Notes under the pieces: model-generated
The model's input: the letters and a program-made list of their open reading frames with translations, nothing else
Told to the model about the DNA's origin: nothing
Database searches by the model: none
In this document: in pieces, positions 53,785-62,509 of the stretch
Numbering within the stretch: the stretch's first letter is position 1
Layout of the letters: every line of letters starts with the position of its first letter
Assembly (NCBI RefSeq): GCF_000735345.1
Contig: NZ_JMPJ01000038.1
Coordinates: 1 to 64,000, forward strand
Direction: 5' to 3'
Length of the DNA stretch: 64,000 bases
From: Ewingella americana ATCC 33852
GTDB lineage: Bacteria > Pseudomonadota > Gammaproteobacteria > Enterobacterales > Enterobacteriaceae
Position numbers and translations under genes: made by a program

Positions 53785-55452
53785 ATGTTCGTAGCTACTC
53801 AGTCTGGAACCACCCTGTTAATTAACCTGGCTGGCGCCATTGCCCTGCTATTGTGGGGCAGCCATATGATTTCCACCGCGCTACAGCGCGGATTCGGCAC
53901 CCAACTGCGTCATTGGATGGGCCGCCATTTGAGCAACCGCTGGATGGCGCTGCTGTCCGGCATTGGTATCACCGGCATCTTGCAAAGCAGCACCGCCGTG
54001 AGCCTGATGGCCACTTCATTTACCGCCGCCGGGACGCTCAGCCTGTCTCCGGCGCTGGCGGTCATGCTGGGCGCCAATATTGGCTCCACGCTGGTGGTGC
54101 AATTGATGAGCTTCAACACCGCGATTGCTATCCCGCTGCTGATGCTGGGCGGCTTTGTGGTGTTCAAAATGCGTGACCACTCCAGCTTTGAAAGCGCGGG
54201 GTGCGCCATGATTGGTCTGGGTTTGATGCTGCTGGCACTCAGCCTGCTGGGCACTACGCTTGAGCACATTGAGTCAACGCCGGTGTTTCACGCGGTGATG
54301 CAGGGGCTACAGGGCGACACCCTGATTGCCCTGATGGTCGCCATCATCTTGACTTTGATTTGCCACTCCAGCGTGGCGGTTATTTTGCTGATTGCCTCGC
54401 TGGCGACCACTGGCGTGATGAATCAGGAGACCGCGCTGGTGCTGGTGTTGGGCGCAAATATTGGCGGTGCGCTGCCGCCGGTATTCAGTGCTGGAACGCC
54501 GGTGGCGCGCCGCCTGCCGATTGGCAATCTGCTGGTTCGCGTACTGGGCAGCTTGGTGGCGCTGCTGCTGTTGCCGCTGCTGGCCGACTTCGCGAGAAGT
54601 CTGGCGCTGACCACGCCGCAGCTGGTGGTGTGGTTCCACACCGCGTTTAGCATGGTGCTGGCGCTGGTGTTTATCGGGCTTATCTCTCCACTGGCGCACG
54701 TGCTGGAGACGCTGTTCCCGGAAGAAGAGCGCGTTGGCGACCCCGGTCTGCCGATGTATCTCGACGAAGCGGGGCTAGACGTCGCCTACCTCGGGCTGTC
54801 TAACGCGGTGCGCGAATCACTGCGCGTGGCGGACATGCTGACCATTATGCTCGACCGGCTGTTTGTGCTGTTCCAGCATCTGGAGCAGGGCGTCGCCGAC
54901 GAAATCCGTCAGGTCGATCAGTCGCTAGATCTGCTCAGCGCGGCGGTTCGCGCCTATCTGGCCGACCTCGGCCAAGACGGCCTGAGTGACTCGGATGCCG
55001 ACCGTGCGCAGGAGATCTTGATGTTTGTGATCAACTTCGAGCATGCCGGGGACATTCTCTCCAGCAACCTGACCCAGCTGGCGACGCGCCGTTCGCGCCG
55101 TGGCGAGCTGTTCAACGAGTTCGAGCTGAACAACATCCGGCTGCTGCACTGGGAAGTGCTCACCAGCCTGCGTCTGGCGGTGACCGCATTCTTGGGGGAA
55201 GACCTCTCGGCGGCGCACCAGCTAGTGGCGCGTAAAGAGTCGATTCGCCAACTTGAGGCGTCGGCCAGCCGTGAGCATTTTAAAAAGCTGCGGGAGGATA
55301 AAAATGCATGGGCGGAATCTGGAGATATATTCCAACGCGTATTACGTGATTATCGTCGTGTACATCATCATATTGCCGCTATTGCTTATCCCGTTATTGA
55401 ACGCCTAGGCAACGACGAGATGTTAATCAGTGAAAACAGGCCTGAAGTTTAA
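53785..55452 (+). CDS. Na+/phosphate symporter (NptA/YjbB family) with PhoU-like domain
   Basis: A 555-residue protein. The N-terminal half has two repeats with the PNaS hallmark QSSTA (ILQSSTAVSLM) and the matching CHSSVAV segment, each near GANIG words. The C-terminal half (about 330-540) is a PhoU-type helical domain. Such proteins co-transport phosphate with Na+, or export it, across the inner membrane. It follows the small basic protein in an operon downstream of mgtA, suggesting joint control of Mg2+ and phosphate. It differs from E. coli YjbB in the first repeat. Confidence 0.9.
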   Translation: MFVATQSGTTLLINLAGAIALLLWGSHMISTALQRGFGTQLRHWMGRHLSNRWMALLSGIGITGILQSSTAVSLMATSFTAAGTLSLSPALAVMLGANIGSTLVVQLMSFNTAIAIPLLMLGGFVVFKMRDHSSFESAGCAMIGLGLMLLALSLLGTTLEHIESTPVFHAVMQGLQGDTLIALMVAIILTLICHSSVAVILLIASLATTGVMNQETALVLVLGANIGGALPPVFSAGTPVARRLPIGNLLVRVLGSLVALLLLPLLADFARSLALTTPQLVVWFHTAFSMVLALVFIGLISPLAHVLETLFPEEERVGDPGLPMYLDEAGLDVAYLGLSNAVRESLRVADMLTIMLDRLFVLFQHLEQGVADEIRQVDQSLDLLSAAVRAYLADLGQDGLSDSDADRAQEILMFVINFEHAGDILSSNLTQLATRRSRRGELFNEFELNNIRLLHWEVLTSLRLAVTAFLGEDLSAAHQLVARKESIRQLEASASREHFKKLREDKNAWAESGDIFQRVLRDYRRVHHHIAAIAYPVIERLGNDEMLISENRPEV

Positions 55453-55492
55453 AAAATAATAACAACAACCTAAATATAAAAGGTGAGAAATA

Positions 55493-55840
55493 ATGAGAGT
55501 GTTAATTTGCGCCGGGCGGTTTTATGCCGATATTCATTCCGTCACTCGGGTGCTGGATTTATATCATCAGTCGATAGCGATTTCGGTGGTTATTCACGGC
55601 GGCCACCAATCGCTGGGCGGGGTAATAGAGGGCTGGGCGAGGGAAAACAGTGCTCACGTGGTGCGTTACCCGGCCAACTGGTCACTGTATGGCAAATATG
55701 CCGAAATCCGCCGCAACCTGTTTATGCTCGAGGACAGCCAGCCGGAGTTGCTGCTGGCTTTCCCCGGCGGGGAGGACACGGCGGATTGCATCAAACTGGC
55801 GAGGAACGCCGGAATTAAAGTGATTGAAGTGGAGATATAG
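55493..55840 (+). CDS. SLOG-family (YspA-like, DUF2493-type) nucleotide-binding protein
   Basis: A 115-residue Rossmann-like protein. MRVLICAGR (1-9), VVIHGGHQSLGGVIEGWA and LLLAFPGGEDTADCIKLAR give the SLOG pattern, with glycine loops that bind a nucleotide or its derivative. SLOG proteins have been proposed as nucleotide-ligand sensors. It follows the symporter gene by 40 bases in the same orientation. Its last 26 bases overlap the end of the converging arsC gene. Confidence 0.82.
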   Translation: MRVLICAGRFYADIHSVTRVLDLYHQSIAISVVIHGGHQSLGGVIEGWARENSAHVVRYPANWSLYGKYAEIRRNLFMLEDSQPELLLAFPGGEDTADCIKLARNAGIKVIEVEI

Positions 55841-56246
55841 GCTCGACCACTTCGCCATCTTCTTTAATAAATGGCTCCGTCAGCGGCTGCGGCAAAATAG
55901 CCAGCACCTGCTCCGACGGCCTGCACAGCCGCGTGCCTAGCGGCGTGACCACTATTGGGCGGTTAATTAAAATCGGCGCGGCCAGCATGAAATCAACCAA
56001 CTGGTCGTCGCTGAATTTATCCTCGGCCAGCCCTAACTCTGCGTAAGGCTCAACATTCTTACGCAGCAGCTCGCGGGGTGAAATGCGCATCGCGGCAATC
56101 AGTTGCAGCAGTTCATCGCGCGACGGCGGGGTGTCGAGATATAAAATCACCTCGGGTTCTGTGCCGGTGGCGCGGATCATCGCCAGCGTATTGCGCGAGG
56201 TGCCGCAGGCCGGGTTGTGATAAATCTTCACATTAGATTGAGTCAT
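55815..56246 (-). CDS. arsC: Arsenate reductase ArsC (glutaredoxin-dependent)
   Basis: A 143-residue reductase. C14 in NPACGTSRNT is the catalytic thiol. RPIVVTPLGTRLCRPSEQVL holds the conserved arginines of the R773-type family. It converts arsenate to arsenite for export by ArsB. It starts 10 bases after arsB and is the last gene of arsRBC. It overlaps the converging SLOG gene. Confidence 0.94.
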   Translation of the reverse strand: MTQSNVKIYHNPACGTSRNTLAMIRATGTEPEVILYLDTPPSRDELLQLIAAMRISPRELLRKNVEPYAELGLAEDKFSDDQLVDFMLAAPILINRPIVVTPLGTRLCRPSEQVLAILPQPLTEPFIKEDGEVVEPISPLQSL

Positions 56247-56256
56247 AACATTTTCC

Positions 56257-57540
56257 TCAGAGTGATAAACGCAAGGCCAGCGCCGACAGGGTGACCAGCA
56301 ACACGGGCAGGGTCATGACGATGCCGACGCGCAAGTAGTATCCCCAGCTAATCTTGATGCCTTTCTGCCCCAAAACGTGCAGCCAGAGCAGGGTTGCCAG
56401 ACTGCCAATCGGGGTGATTTTCGGCCCCAAATCGCTACCAATCACGTTGGCATAAATCATGGCCTGTTTGATAACGCCGCTGGCGGTACTGGCGTCAATC
56501 GACAGCGCGCCAATCAGCACCGTCGGCATATTATTCATCACTGAAGAGAGCAAGGCGGTGAGGAAACCGGTACCCAGCGTGGCGGCCCACAGCCCGTGTT
56601 CGGCAAAGCGATTGAGCAGGGAGGAAAGCATGTCGGTCAGCCCGGCATTGCGCAGACCATAGACCACCAGATACATGCCCAGCGAAAACACCACTATCTG
56701 CCACGGCGCGCCGCGCAGCACTTTGCCAGTATCAATAACGCGTTGCTGTTTAGCTACCGCCCACAGCAATAGTGCGCCAACCGCCGCCACCGCGCTGACC
56801 GGCACGCCCAGCGGCTCAAGCCCAAAGAAGCCGACTAACAGCAGAACCAGCACCAGCCAGCCGGTTTTAAAGGTCCTCGGGTCACGAATGGCCAAACGCG
56901 GTTGTTGCAGTTTGCCAAGGTCATAAGTAGCGGGGATTTCGCGGCGAAAGAACAGGTGCAGCACCAAGAGCGTGGCGGCAATCGAGGCGATATTCACCGG
57001 CACCATTACCGCCGCATATTCATTAAAGCCGAGCTTGAAGAAGTCGGCGGAGACGATATTCACCAGATTGGAGACAATCAGCGGCAGGCTGGCGGTATCG
57101 GCGATAAAGCCCGCCGCCATGACGAAAGCCAGTGTGGCTCCCCGACTAAAGCCCAGCGCCAGCAGCATGGCAATCACGATGGGCGTTAAGATCAGTGCCG
57201 CGCCGTCGTTGGCAAACAGCGCTGCCACCACCGCGCCCAGCAGCAGAATATAGGTGAACAGCCAGCGGCCTTTGCCGCCTCCCCAGCGTGCCACGTGCAG
57301 CGCCGCCCACTCAAAGAAGCCGGACTCATCCAGCAGCAGGCTGATGATGATCACCGCGATAAACGTCGCGGTGGCGTTCCACACGATATTCCACACCACC
57401 GGCACATCACTGAGATGCACCGCCCCGGACACCAGCGCCAACACCGCGCCGAGCAGGGCGCTCCAGCCGATACCCAAGCCTTTGGGTTGCCAAATCACCA
57501 AGACTAGGGTGAAAACAAAAATTGCCACCGCCAAAATCAT
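56257..57540 (-). CDS. arsB: Arsenite/antimonite antiporter ArsB
   Basis: A 427-residue, 12-helix inner-membrane protein exporting arsenite and antimonite by proton exchange. The N-terminus [28 protein letters not shown] and the motif [13 protein letters not shown] are diagnostic. It has no ArsA partner here, so it works as a secondary carrier. An operator-like palindrome lies 19 bases upstream of its start, in the arsR-arsB gap. Confidence 0.95.
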   Translation of the reverse strand: MILAVAIFVFTLVLVIWQPKGLGIGWSALLGAVLALVSGAVHLSDVPVVWNIVWNATATFIAVIIISLLLDESGFFEWAALHVARWGGGKGRWLFTYILLLGAVVAALFANDGAALILTPIVIAMLLALGFSRGATLAFVMAAGFIADTASLPLIVSNLVNIVSADFFKLGFNEYAAVMVPVNIASIAATLLVLHLFFRREIPATYDLGKLQQPRLAIRDPRTFKTGWLVLVLLLVGFFGLEPLGVPVSAVAAVGALLLWAVAKQQRVIDTGKVLRGAPWQIVVFSLGMYLVVYGLRNAGLTDMLSSLLNRFAEHGLWAATLGTGFLTALLSSVMNNMPTVLIGALSIDASTASGVIKQAMIYANVIGSDLGPKITPIGSLATLLWLHVLGQKGIKISWGYYLRVGIVMTLPVLLVTLSALALRLSL

Positions 57541-57559
57541 ACTGCCTCCATCATGCTTA

Positions 57560-57579
57560 ATATATGAAAATTCATATAT
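57560..57579 (-). promoter_or_regulatory. Palindrome between arsR and arsB
   Basis: ATATATGAA-AA-TTCATATAT is a perfect 9-base inverted repeat. ArsR operators are usually upstream of arsR; a copy inside the operon suggests a second promoter for arsBC. A related ACATAT-N10-ATATGT is found at 58012-58033, before arsR. Confidence 0.5.
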
Positions 57580-57625
57580 GTTTAGATAAAATTTTTCCTA
57601 ATCTGTCTTAGGGCAAAAAAATCAG

Positions 57626-57964
57626 TTATTCCGCCGGGACGGCGCAGTTCTGCGCGGCGCGCAGGGCAAGCTGGGCGATGTGCTGCTGCTGGCTCATTAA
57701 GGCTTGGTCAATAATGGCCGCGGCCCACACCGGGATGTGTGGCGACAGACGATAATGCACCCATTTCCCACTGCGCCGGTCTTGCAGCAGGCCGCTTTCG
57801 CGCAGCATTGCCAGATGGCGGGAGATTTTGGGTTGCGAGAGTTCGAGGGCGGCAGTCAGTTCACATACGCAGAGTTCGCCTGCCTGTTTCAGCAATAAAA
57901 TAATGGTCAAACGGGTGTCATCTGACATATTTTTAAACAGTTGCAGTGCGGTAAGTGATGACAT
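57626..57964 (-). CDS. arsR: Arsenic-responsive repressor ArsR
   Basis: A 112-residue winged-helix repressor starting MSSLTALQLF. ELCVCEL with C32 and C34 is the arsenite site, followed by the helix-turn-helix (LELSQPKISRHLAMLRESGLL). Binding of arsenite releases it from DNA. The frame upstream to 58015 adds residues not found in the family. It is the first gene of arsRBC. Confidence 0.94.
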   Translation of the reverse strand: MSSLTALQLFKNMSDDTRLTIILLLKQAGELCVCELTAALELSQPKISRHLAMLRESGLLQDRRSGKWVHYRLSPHIPVWAAAIIDQALMSQQQHIAQLALRAAQNCAVPAE

Positions 57965-58011
57965 GCCAATGCCTTTAGTTGTAAACAATGTTCGGCAGCA
58001 TAACGCTGAAA

Positions 58012-58033
58012 ACATATTCAGTAAAGCATATGT
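58012..58033 (-). promoter_or_regulatory. Possible ArsR operator upstream of arsR
   Basis: ACATAT (58012-58017) and ATATGT (58028-58033) form an inverted repeat 48 bases before the arsR start, within the presumed promoter. The match to known ArsR sites is partial. Confidence 0.4.
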
Positions 58034-58155
58034 GTTGCTGGCCGGTGAGGTTTACATTTATTGGGAACTATTTTGCGTTTTCAGCCACAGAGCCTCATTG
58101 AGTTTTATTGCAGGATTAACTCACATTTCGACAGGTTGAATTTCAGGGGGTAAAC

Positions 58156-58608
58156 ATGGCGTTGTCCAATGACATAGAAAATCTAAAAAAAATCGATCAG
58201 TGCTACAAGCAACTGACGGGGCAGGGATTGTTCTGTCCGGAAGAGGTGGAAGATCGCTACCAGTGGCTGCATAACGAAGCGCCGTACAGCATTCTGGCCC
58301 ACGGCCGTGGGCCTGATCCGGTGTTCTTCTACGCCAACCAGTGCGCGCTGAACTGCTTCAAATACAGCCCCGAAGAGATGGTGCAACTGCCATCCCGCCT
58401 CAGCGCAGGGCCGATGGATCGCGCCGAACGTCAGGTGCTATTAGACACCGTAACCCGCGACGGTATCGCCAAGAACTATCAGGGGCCGCGAGTGGATAAA
58501 TTCGGCGAGACGTTCATCATTTATGACGGCGAAGTGTGGCAGTTAGGCTTCAACACGGACGATGTGTGGGGTCAGGCAGCGCTGTTTTGGCCATTTCCCC
58601 GCCAGTAA
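58156..58608 (+). CDS. MEKHLA-domain protein (PAS-like)
   Basis: A 150-residue protein made of one PAS-like domain: DPVFFYANQCALNCFKYSPEEMVQLPSRLSAG, then GETFIIYDGEVWQLGF. This matches the MEKHLA family seen alone in many proteobacteria and fused to plant transcription factors. Its ligand and function are unknown. GGGGG precedes the start at a normal distance. It is divergent from arsR. Confidence 0.88.
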   Translation: MALSNDIENLKKIDQCYKQLTGQGLFCPEEVEDRYQWLHNEAPYSILAHGRGPDPVFFYANQCALNCFKYSPEEMVQLPSRLSAGPMDRAERQVLLDTVTRDGIAKNYQGPRVDKFGETFIIYDGEVWQLGFNTDDVWGQAALFWPFPRQ

Positions 58609-58663
58609 TATTGTCAAAGTGGACCCGTTTTTGCGCCAAGGCTGAGTTTAAGCCGCGCAGATC

Positions 58664-58696
58664 AAAGCTCCGTGGCGGTTTAAGCGGGGCTTTTTT
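58664..58696 (+). terminator. Terminator after the MEKHLA gene
   Basis: AAAGCTCCG (58664-58672) pairs with CGGGGCTTT (58685-58693) with one G-U pair, followed by T residues. Confidence 0.8.
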
Positions 58697-58753
58697 ATTG
58701 GGGATAATTCTTAGGATTTTTAGTATGTTTAATTGATTTACTGATCAAAAGGC

Positions 58754-58775
58754 AATGCGTATGATTCTCATTCTT
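58754..58775 (+). promoter_or_regulatory. Fur-like box before fhuE
   Basis: GCGTATGATTCTCATTCTT within this stretch agrees with the Fur consensus at about 12 of 19 positions by my alignment, including ATGAT and TCATT. It lies 25-45 bases before the fhuE start. Confidence 0.55.
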
Positions 58776-58797
58776 TTTATTGTTTGGGGTTTGCGCA

Positions 58798-60963
58798 GTG
58801 AATATAAAAAATACAAAGGAAGAGTTAAAGACCTCTGGCGGACGCTTTTCTCTCTCCGTAATTGCGGTATTTGTGGCTTCATCATACCAAGGGGTGATGG
58901 CAGAACAGGCGGCTCCGGCGAAGGCTGCGGATGACACCGTCGTAGTGAGCGCCACCGCGCCGGAGCAGGGCGAAAGTGCGGTGCAGGACTATAGCGTGCC
59001 GGTGACTACCGCCGGTACGAAGATGCTGCTGGTGCCGCGCGATATTCCTCAATCGGTGAGCATTATCAGCAAGCAGCGCATTGCGGACCAAAACCTGCAA
59101 ACCGTGGGTGACGTGCTCAACAATACCGTCGGCATTACCGCCAGCAACATCGACTCAGACCGTTCGACCTACTACTCGCGCGGCTTCTTCATTAATAACT
59201 TCCTGTTTGACGGCATTCCGACCACCCTCAGCCCGGTGTGGAACTTCGGCGACGGCGGCTCAGACACTGCAATCTATGACCGAATCGAAGTGGTGCGCGG
59301 CGCGACTGGCCTGCTGACCGGCGCGGGCAACCCGTCGGCGGCGGTGAATATGGTGCGTAAGCATGCCGACAGCAAAGAGTTCCAAGGCTCGGTCACCGGC
59401 AGCTACGGCAGCTGGGACAAGCAGCGCATCGTGGGCGACTTATCCGCGCCGCTTACTGAATCAGGCAAGGTGCGTGGCCGCGTCATTGCCGGATATCAGG
59501 ACAACGACACTTGGCTGGACCGTTATCACTATCGGAAAAAATTCCTCTACGCCGTGGTGGATGCCGACCTGACGGACTCCACCCAGCTCTCACTCGGCTA
59601 CGACTACCAGCAAAACGACACCACCAACCCAACGTGGGGCGGCATTCCGACGTGGTATAGCGACGGCAGCCGCACCCATTTCGACCGCAGCTTTAACGCC
59701 GCGCCGGACTGGGCTTATTCCGATATCGAGTCAAAAAAGGTCTTCGCCAATCTGACGCAAAAGTTTGATAACGGCTGGCAGGCGCGCCTTAATGGCACCC
59801 ATGCCGAAACCGATTTTGATACCAAAATGATGTACGGCTCCGGCTTCCCGGACAAACAGACGGGCGCGGGCGTGATGGGCTACGGCGGCTGGAATACCGG
59901 CACTCGCAAAGTGGATTCGGTGGACGCCTTCGCCAACGGACCTTTCGAGCTATTAGGCCGTGAGCACCAGTTGATGGTCGGCACTAGCTACAGCAGGCAG
60001 CGCAATCAGTATCGCAACACGCAGGCCACGCTGACCGAAGAGGATATTGGCAATTACAACAACTGGAATGGTCACACCGCCGACCCGCAGTGGAGTGACT
60101 GGGCTGATCTTTCGAAGGACACCATTCGCCAGAAGTCGGCCTATACCGCCGCGCGCTTTTCGCTGGCTGACCCGCTGTCGCTGATTGTCGGCGCACGTTA
60201 CACCGACTGGCGCGCCGACGGCACCACGGCAACCAGCTATAAAACCGACGTCACTCCTTACGCGGGCGTGGTGTATGACATTGATGATACTTGGTCGGCC
60301 TATGCCAGCTACACCTCGATTTTCCAGCCGCAGACCCAGCGCGACAGCAACAAAAATTACCTCGATCCCATTCAAGGCAAGAACTACGAAGCAGGCGTGA
60401 AAGGGGACTGGAACAACAGCCGCCTGACGGCTTCCGTCGCGGTGTTCCGCATCGAGCAGGATAATCTGGCGCAGGAAGACGGCACCTATATTCCGGGCAC
60501 CACCGAGTCGGCCTATCACGCGGTTAACGGCACAGTGAGCAAAGGTGTGGAGTTTGAGGTCAACGGCGCAATGACCGACAACCTGCAAATGACCTTCGGC
60601 GGCTCGCGCTTTGTTGCCAGCGACAACAATGGCAATGCGGTTAACTCAGACTTGCCGCGCACCACCCTCAAGCTGTTTACCCGCTACCAGTTGCCGATGC
60701 TGCCGGACCTGAGCCTTGGCGGCGGCGTGAACTGGCAAAACACCACTTTCCAATATGCTGACGGCCCGCAGGGTAATATGCGCGTGGAGCAGGGGAGTTA
60801 CGCGCTGGTCAACTTGTTCAGCCGTTATCAGGTAACGCGCCAGCTTTCGGTGCAGGCCAACGTTAATAACCTGTTCGACAAAGAGTATTACGACTATCTG
60901 TCGTCTTACGCGGTTTATGGCGCGCCGCGCAGTGCCTCGGTTACTGTCGGATATACTTTTTAA
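58798..60963 (+). CDS. fhuE: Ferric-coprogen/rhodotorulate receptor FhuE
   Basis: A 721-residue TonB-dependent receptor. GTG 58798 follows GGGG by 8 bases and is preferred; TTG 58780 is in frame. The TonB box is DTVVVSA. The plug (RDIPQSVSIISKQRI, YYSRGFFINNFLFDG, VVRGATGLLTGAGNPSAAVNMVRKH) and the barrel ending SVTVGYTF follow E. coli FhuE closely, for example TSIFQPQTQRDSN and GTVSKGVEFE. It imports coprogen, rhodotorulic acid and related hydroxamates. A Fur-like box precedes it. Confidence 0.93.
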   Translation: MNIKNTKEELKTSGGRFSLSVIAVFVASSYQGVMAEQAAPAKAADDTVVVSATAPEQGESAVQDYSVPVTTAGTKMLLVPRDIPQSVSIISKQRIADQNLQTVGDVLNNTVGITASNIDSDRSTYYSRGFFINNFLFDGIPTTLSPVWNFGDGGSDTAIYDRIEVVRGATGLLTGAGNPSAAVNMVRKHADSKEFQGSVTGSYGSWDKQRIVGDLSAPLTESGKVRGRVIAGYQDNDTWLDRYHYRKKFLYAVVDADLTDSTQLSLGYDYQQNDTTNPTWGGIPTWYSDGSRTHFDRSFNAAPDWAYSDIESKKVFANLTQKFDNGWQARLNGTHAETDFDTKMMYGSGFPDKQTGAGVMGYGGWNTGTRKVDSVDAFANGPFELLGREHQLMVGTSYSRQRNQYRNTQATLTEEDIGNYNNWNGHTADPQWSDWADLSKDTIRQKSAYTAARFSLADPLSLIVGARYTDWRADGTTATSYKTDVTPYAGVVYDIDDTWSAYASYTSIFQPQTQRDSNKNYLDPIQGKNYEAGVKGDWNNSRLTASVAVFRIEQDNLAQEDGTYIPGTTESAYHAVNGTVSKGVEFEVNGAMTDNLQMTFGGSRFVASDNNGNAVNSDLPRTTLKLFTRYQLPMLPDLSLGGGVNWQNTTFQYADGPQGNMRVEQGSYALVNLFSRYQVTRQLSVQANVNNLFDKEYYDYLSSYAVYGAPRSASVTVGYTF

Positions 60964-61280
60964 CCGATTAAAATTGAGAACTAATATCAGTTAGCAAAAT
61001 AGCGATATATAATGGAATATATATCGCTAGGTTTTAATTCTCATTCTCATATTTGAGGCGGAAAAACGGGAAATTGGCTTACGTGATTTTATGCCGGTTT
61101 AATGTGATTTAAATCCAAAAAAATAGTTTCCCTCGGAAATTGATAGTTGCTATTTGATCGCTATTTATCAACGGTTTAGCGTTGTAACTTTCTGGTCATA
61201 TATCAACAAAATGTAATAAACAAAAAACCTATAAATAATTAAATTCTGTCTATCATTTGTATTCTTTAAGGAGAATATAA
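60964..61280. promoter_or_regulatory. Spacer between fhuE and the bicupin gene, with hairpin
   Basis: A 317-base AT-rich spacer. TAGCGATATAT (61000-61010) pairs perfectly with ATATATCGCTA (61019-61029), followed by GGTTTTAATT, a plausible fhuE terminator. The bicupin promoter lies further on; AAGGAG precedes its ATG. No further gene was seen. Confidence 0.55.
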
Positions 61281-62450
61281 ATGCTTACACGTCGTGATAT
61301 GTTGAAAATGTCTGCCGCTGGTGCAGCGACAGTCAGCCTGGCCAGTGCCATGATTAACACGGCCTCTGCCGATGAAAACCGTAATATTGTCCCGCCAACC
61401 TCCTTTGTGCCGAAAAAAGATGCCAAAGGGTTATATAAATATAAATTTTCCGACAGTGAAAAACGCTCTCTGCCCGGTGGCTGGGCGCGTGAAGCGACGG
61501 TAAAACAATTCCCTATTTCCGAAGGTATTGCCGGGGTTGATATGACCCTCGAAGCGGGCGCGGTGCGTGAATTGCACTGGCATGCTATTGCCGCTGAATG
61601 GGCTTATATGATTTCCGGTAAAGCGCGGATCACTATTATTGACCCGGAAGGCACCTCTGAAGTCGCTGACTTTGGCGAAGGCGATGTGTGGTATTTCCCG
61701 AAAGGCTACGGTCATTCCATTCAAGCATTGGAAGGCGGCGCGCACTTTATTCTGACTTTCGATAACGGCCATTTCTCCGAGTTCGGTACATTCAGTATTA
61801 CCGACTGGATTGCCCACATGCCAAAAGAAGTCTTGGCGAAAAGCACCAATATGCCGTCGTCTATTTTCTCTAAAGCCAAGCAGGGCGAAGCCTATATTGT
61901 CGCTGGCCGCGTTCCACCGGCACTGCCACTGGCGCACGACAATGGCGGAAGAGATGATTCCAAGCTGAAACACCACTACCCGTTGCTGAGCGAGCCACCG
62001 TTCTTTGAAAGCGAAGACGGCAGCGTTCACATCGTGTCTTCCAAAGAGTTCCCGGTCTCCACCACCATGACCGGCGTGATTGAAATTATGAAGCCGGGCG
62101 CGGTGCGCGAACTGCACTGGCACCCGAACGCCAATGAGTGGCAATACTACATCTCTGGCAAAGGCCGCATGACCGTCTTCGGCTCACACGGCCACGCGCA
62201 AACCGAAGAGTTTGTCGCTACCGACGTCGGCTATGTGCCACAGGGCTTTGGTCACTATATCGAAAACACCGGCGACGAAGACCTGAAAGTGCTGGTGGTG
62301 CTGGATAACGGCATCTATCAGGACATTTCCCTGTCAGACTGGCTGGCGAAAACCCCGTCTTACGTGCTGGCACAGAACTTCGACACCACCGAAGAAGAGT
62401 GGAACTCACGCCCAGCGGAGAAGTTGGTTATCTCCAAAGGCGCGAAATAA
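61281..62450 (+). CDS. Tat-exported bicupin, oxalate decarboxylase family
   Basis: A 389-residue protein. The Tat signal TRRDMLKM (3-10) is followed by a hydrophobic stretch and ASA cleavage near 30. Cupin 1 has H99, H101, E106 and H145 as Mn ligands; cupin 2 has H279, H281, E286 and H325. The lid loop, SENST in Bacillus subtilis OxdC, is here SEFGT (166-170), keeping the catalytic Glu167 but changing the next two residues. Oxalate decarboxylation to formate and CO2 is likely; a different carboxylic acid or oxidase activity is possible. It acts in the periplasm. Confidence 0.9.
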   Translation: MLTRRDMLKMSAAGAATVSLASAMINTASADENRNIVPPTSFVPKKDAKGLYKYKFSDSEKRSLPGGWAREATVKQFPISEGIAGVDMTLEAGAVRELHWHAIAAEWAYMISGKARITIIDPEGTSEVADFGEGDVWYFPKGYGHSIQALEGGAHFILTFDNGHFSEFGTFSITDWIAHMPKEVLAKSTNMPSSIFSKAKQGEAYIVAGRVPPALPLAHDNGGRDDSKLKHHYPLLSEPPFFESEDGSVHIVSSKEFPVSTTMTGVIEIMKPGAVRELHWHPNANEWQYYISGKGRMTVFGSHGHAQTEEFVATDVGYVPQGFGHYIENTGDEDLKVLVVLDNGIYQDISLSDWLAKTPSYVLAQNFDTTEEEWNSRPAEKLVISKGAK

Positions 62451-62472
62451 CCCGCCCGACTTGTCATCCTCC

Positions 62473-62499
62473 ACTGCCGCCTCGTGCGGCAGTTTTTTT
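62473..62499. terminator. Terminator after the bicupin gene
   Basis: ACTGCCGC (62473-62480) pairs with GCGGCAGT (62486-62493), followed by seven T residues on the plus strand. It lies before the stop of the converging LysR gene. Confidence 0.88.
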
Positions 62500-62509
62500 A
62501 TACAACAGT

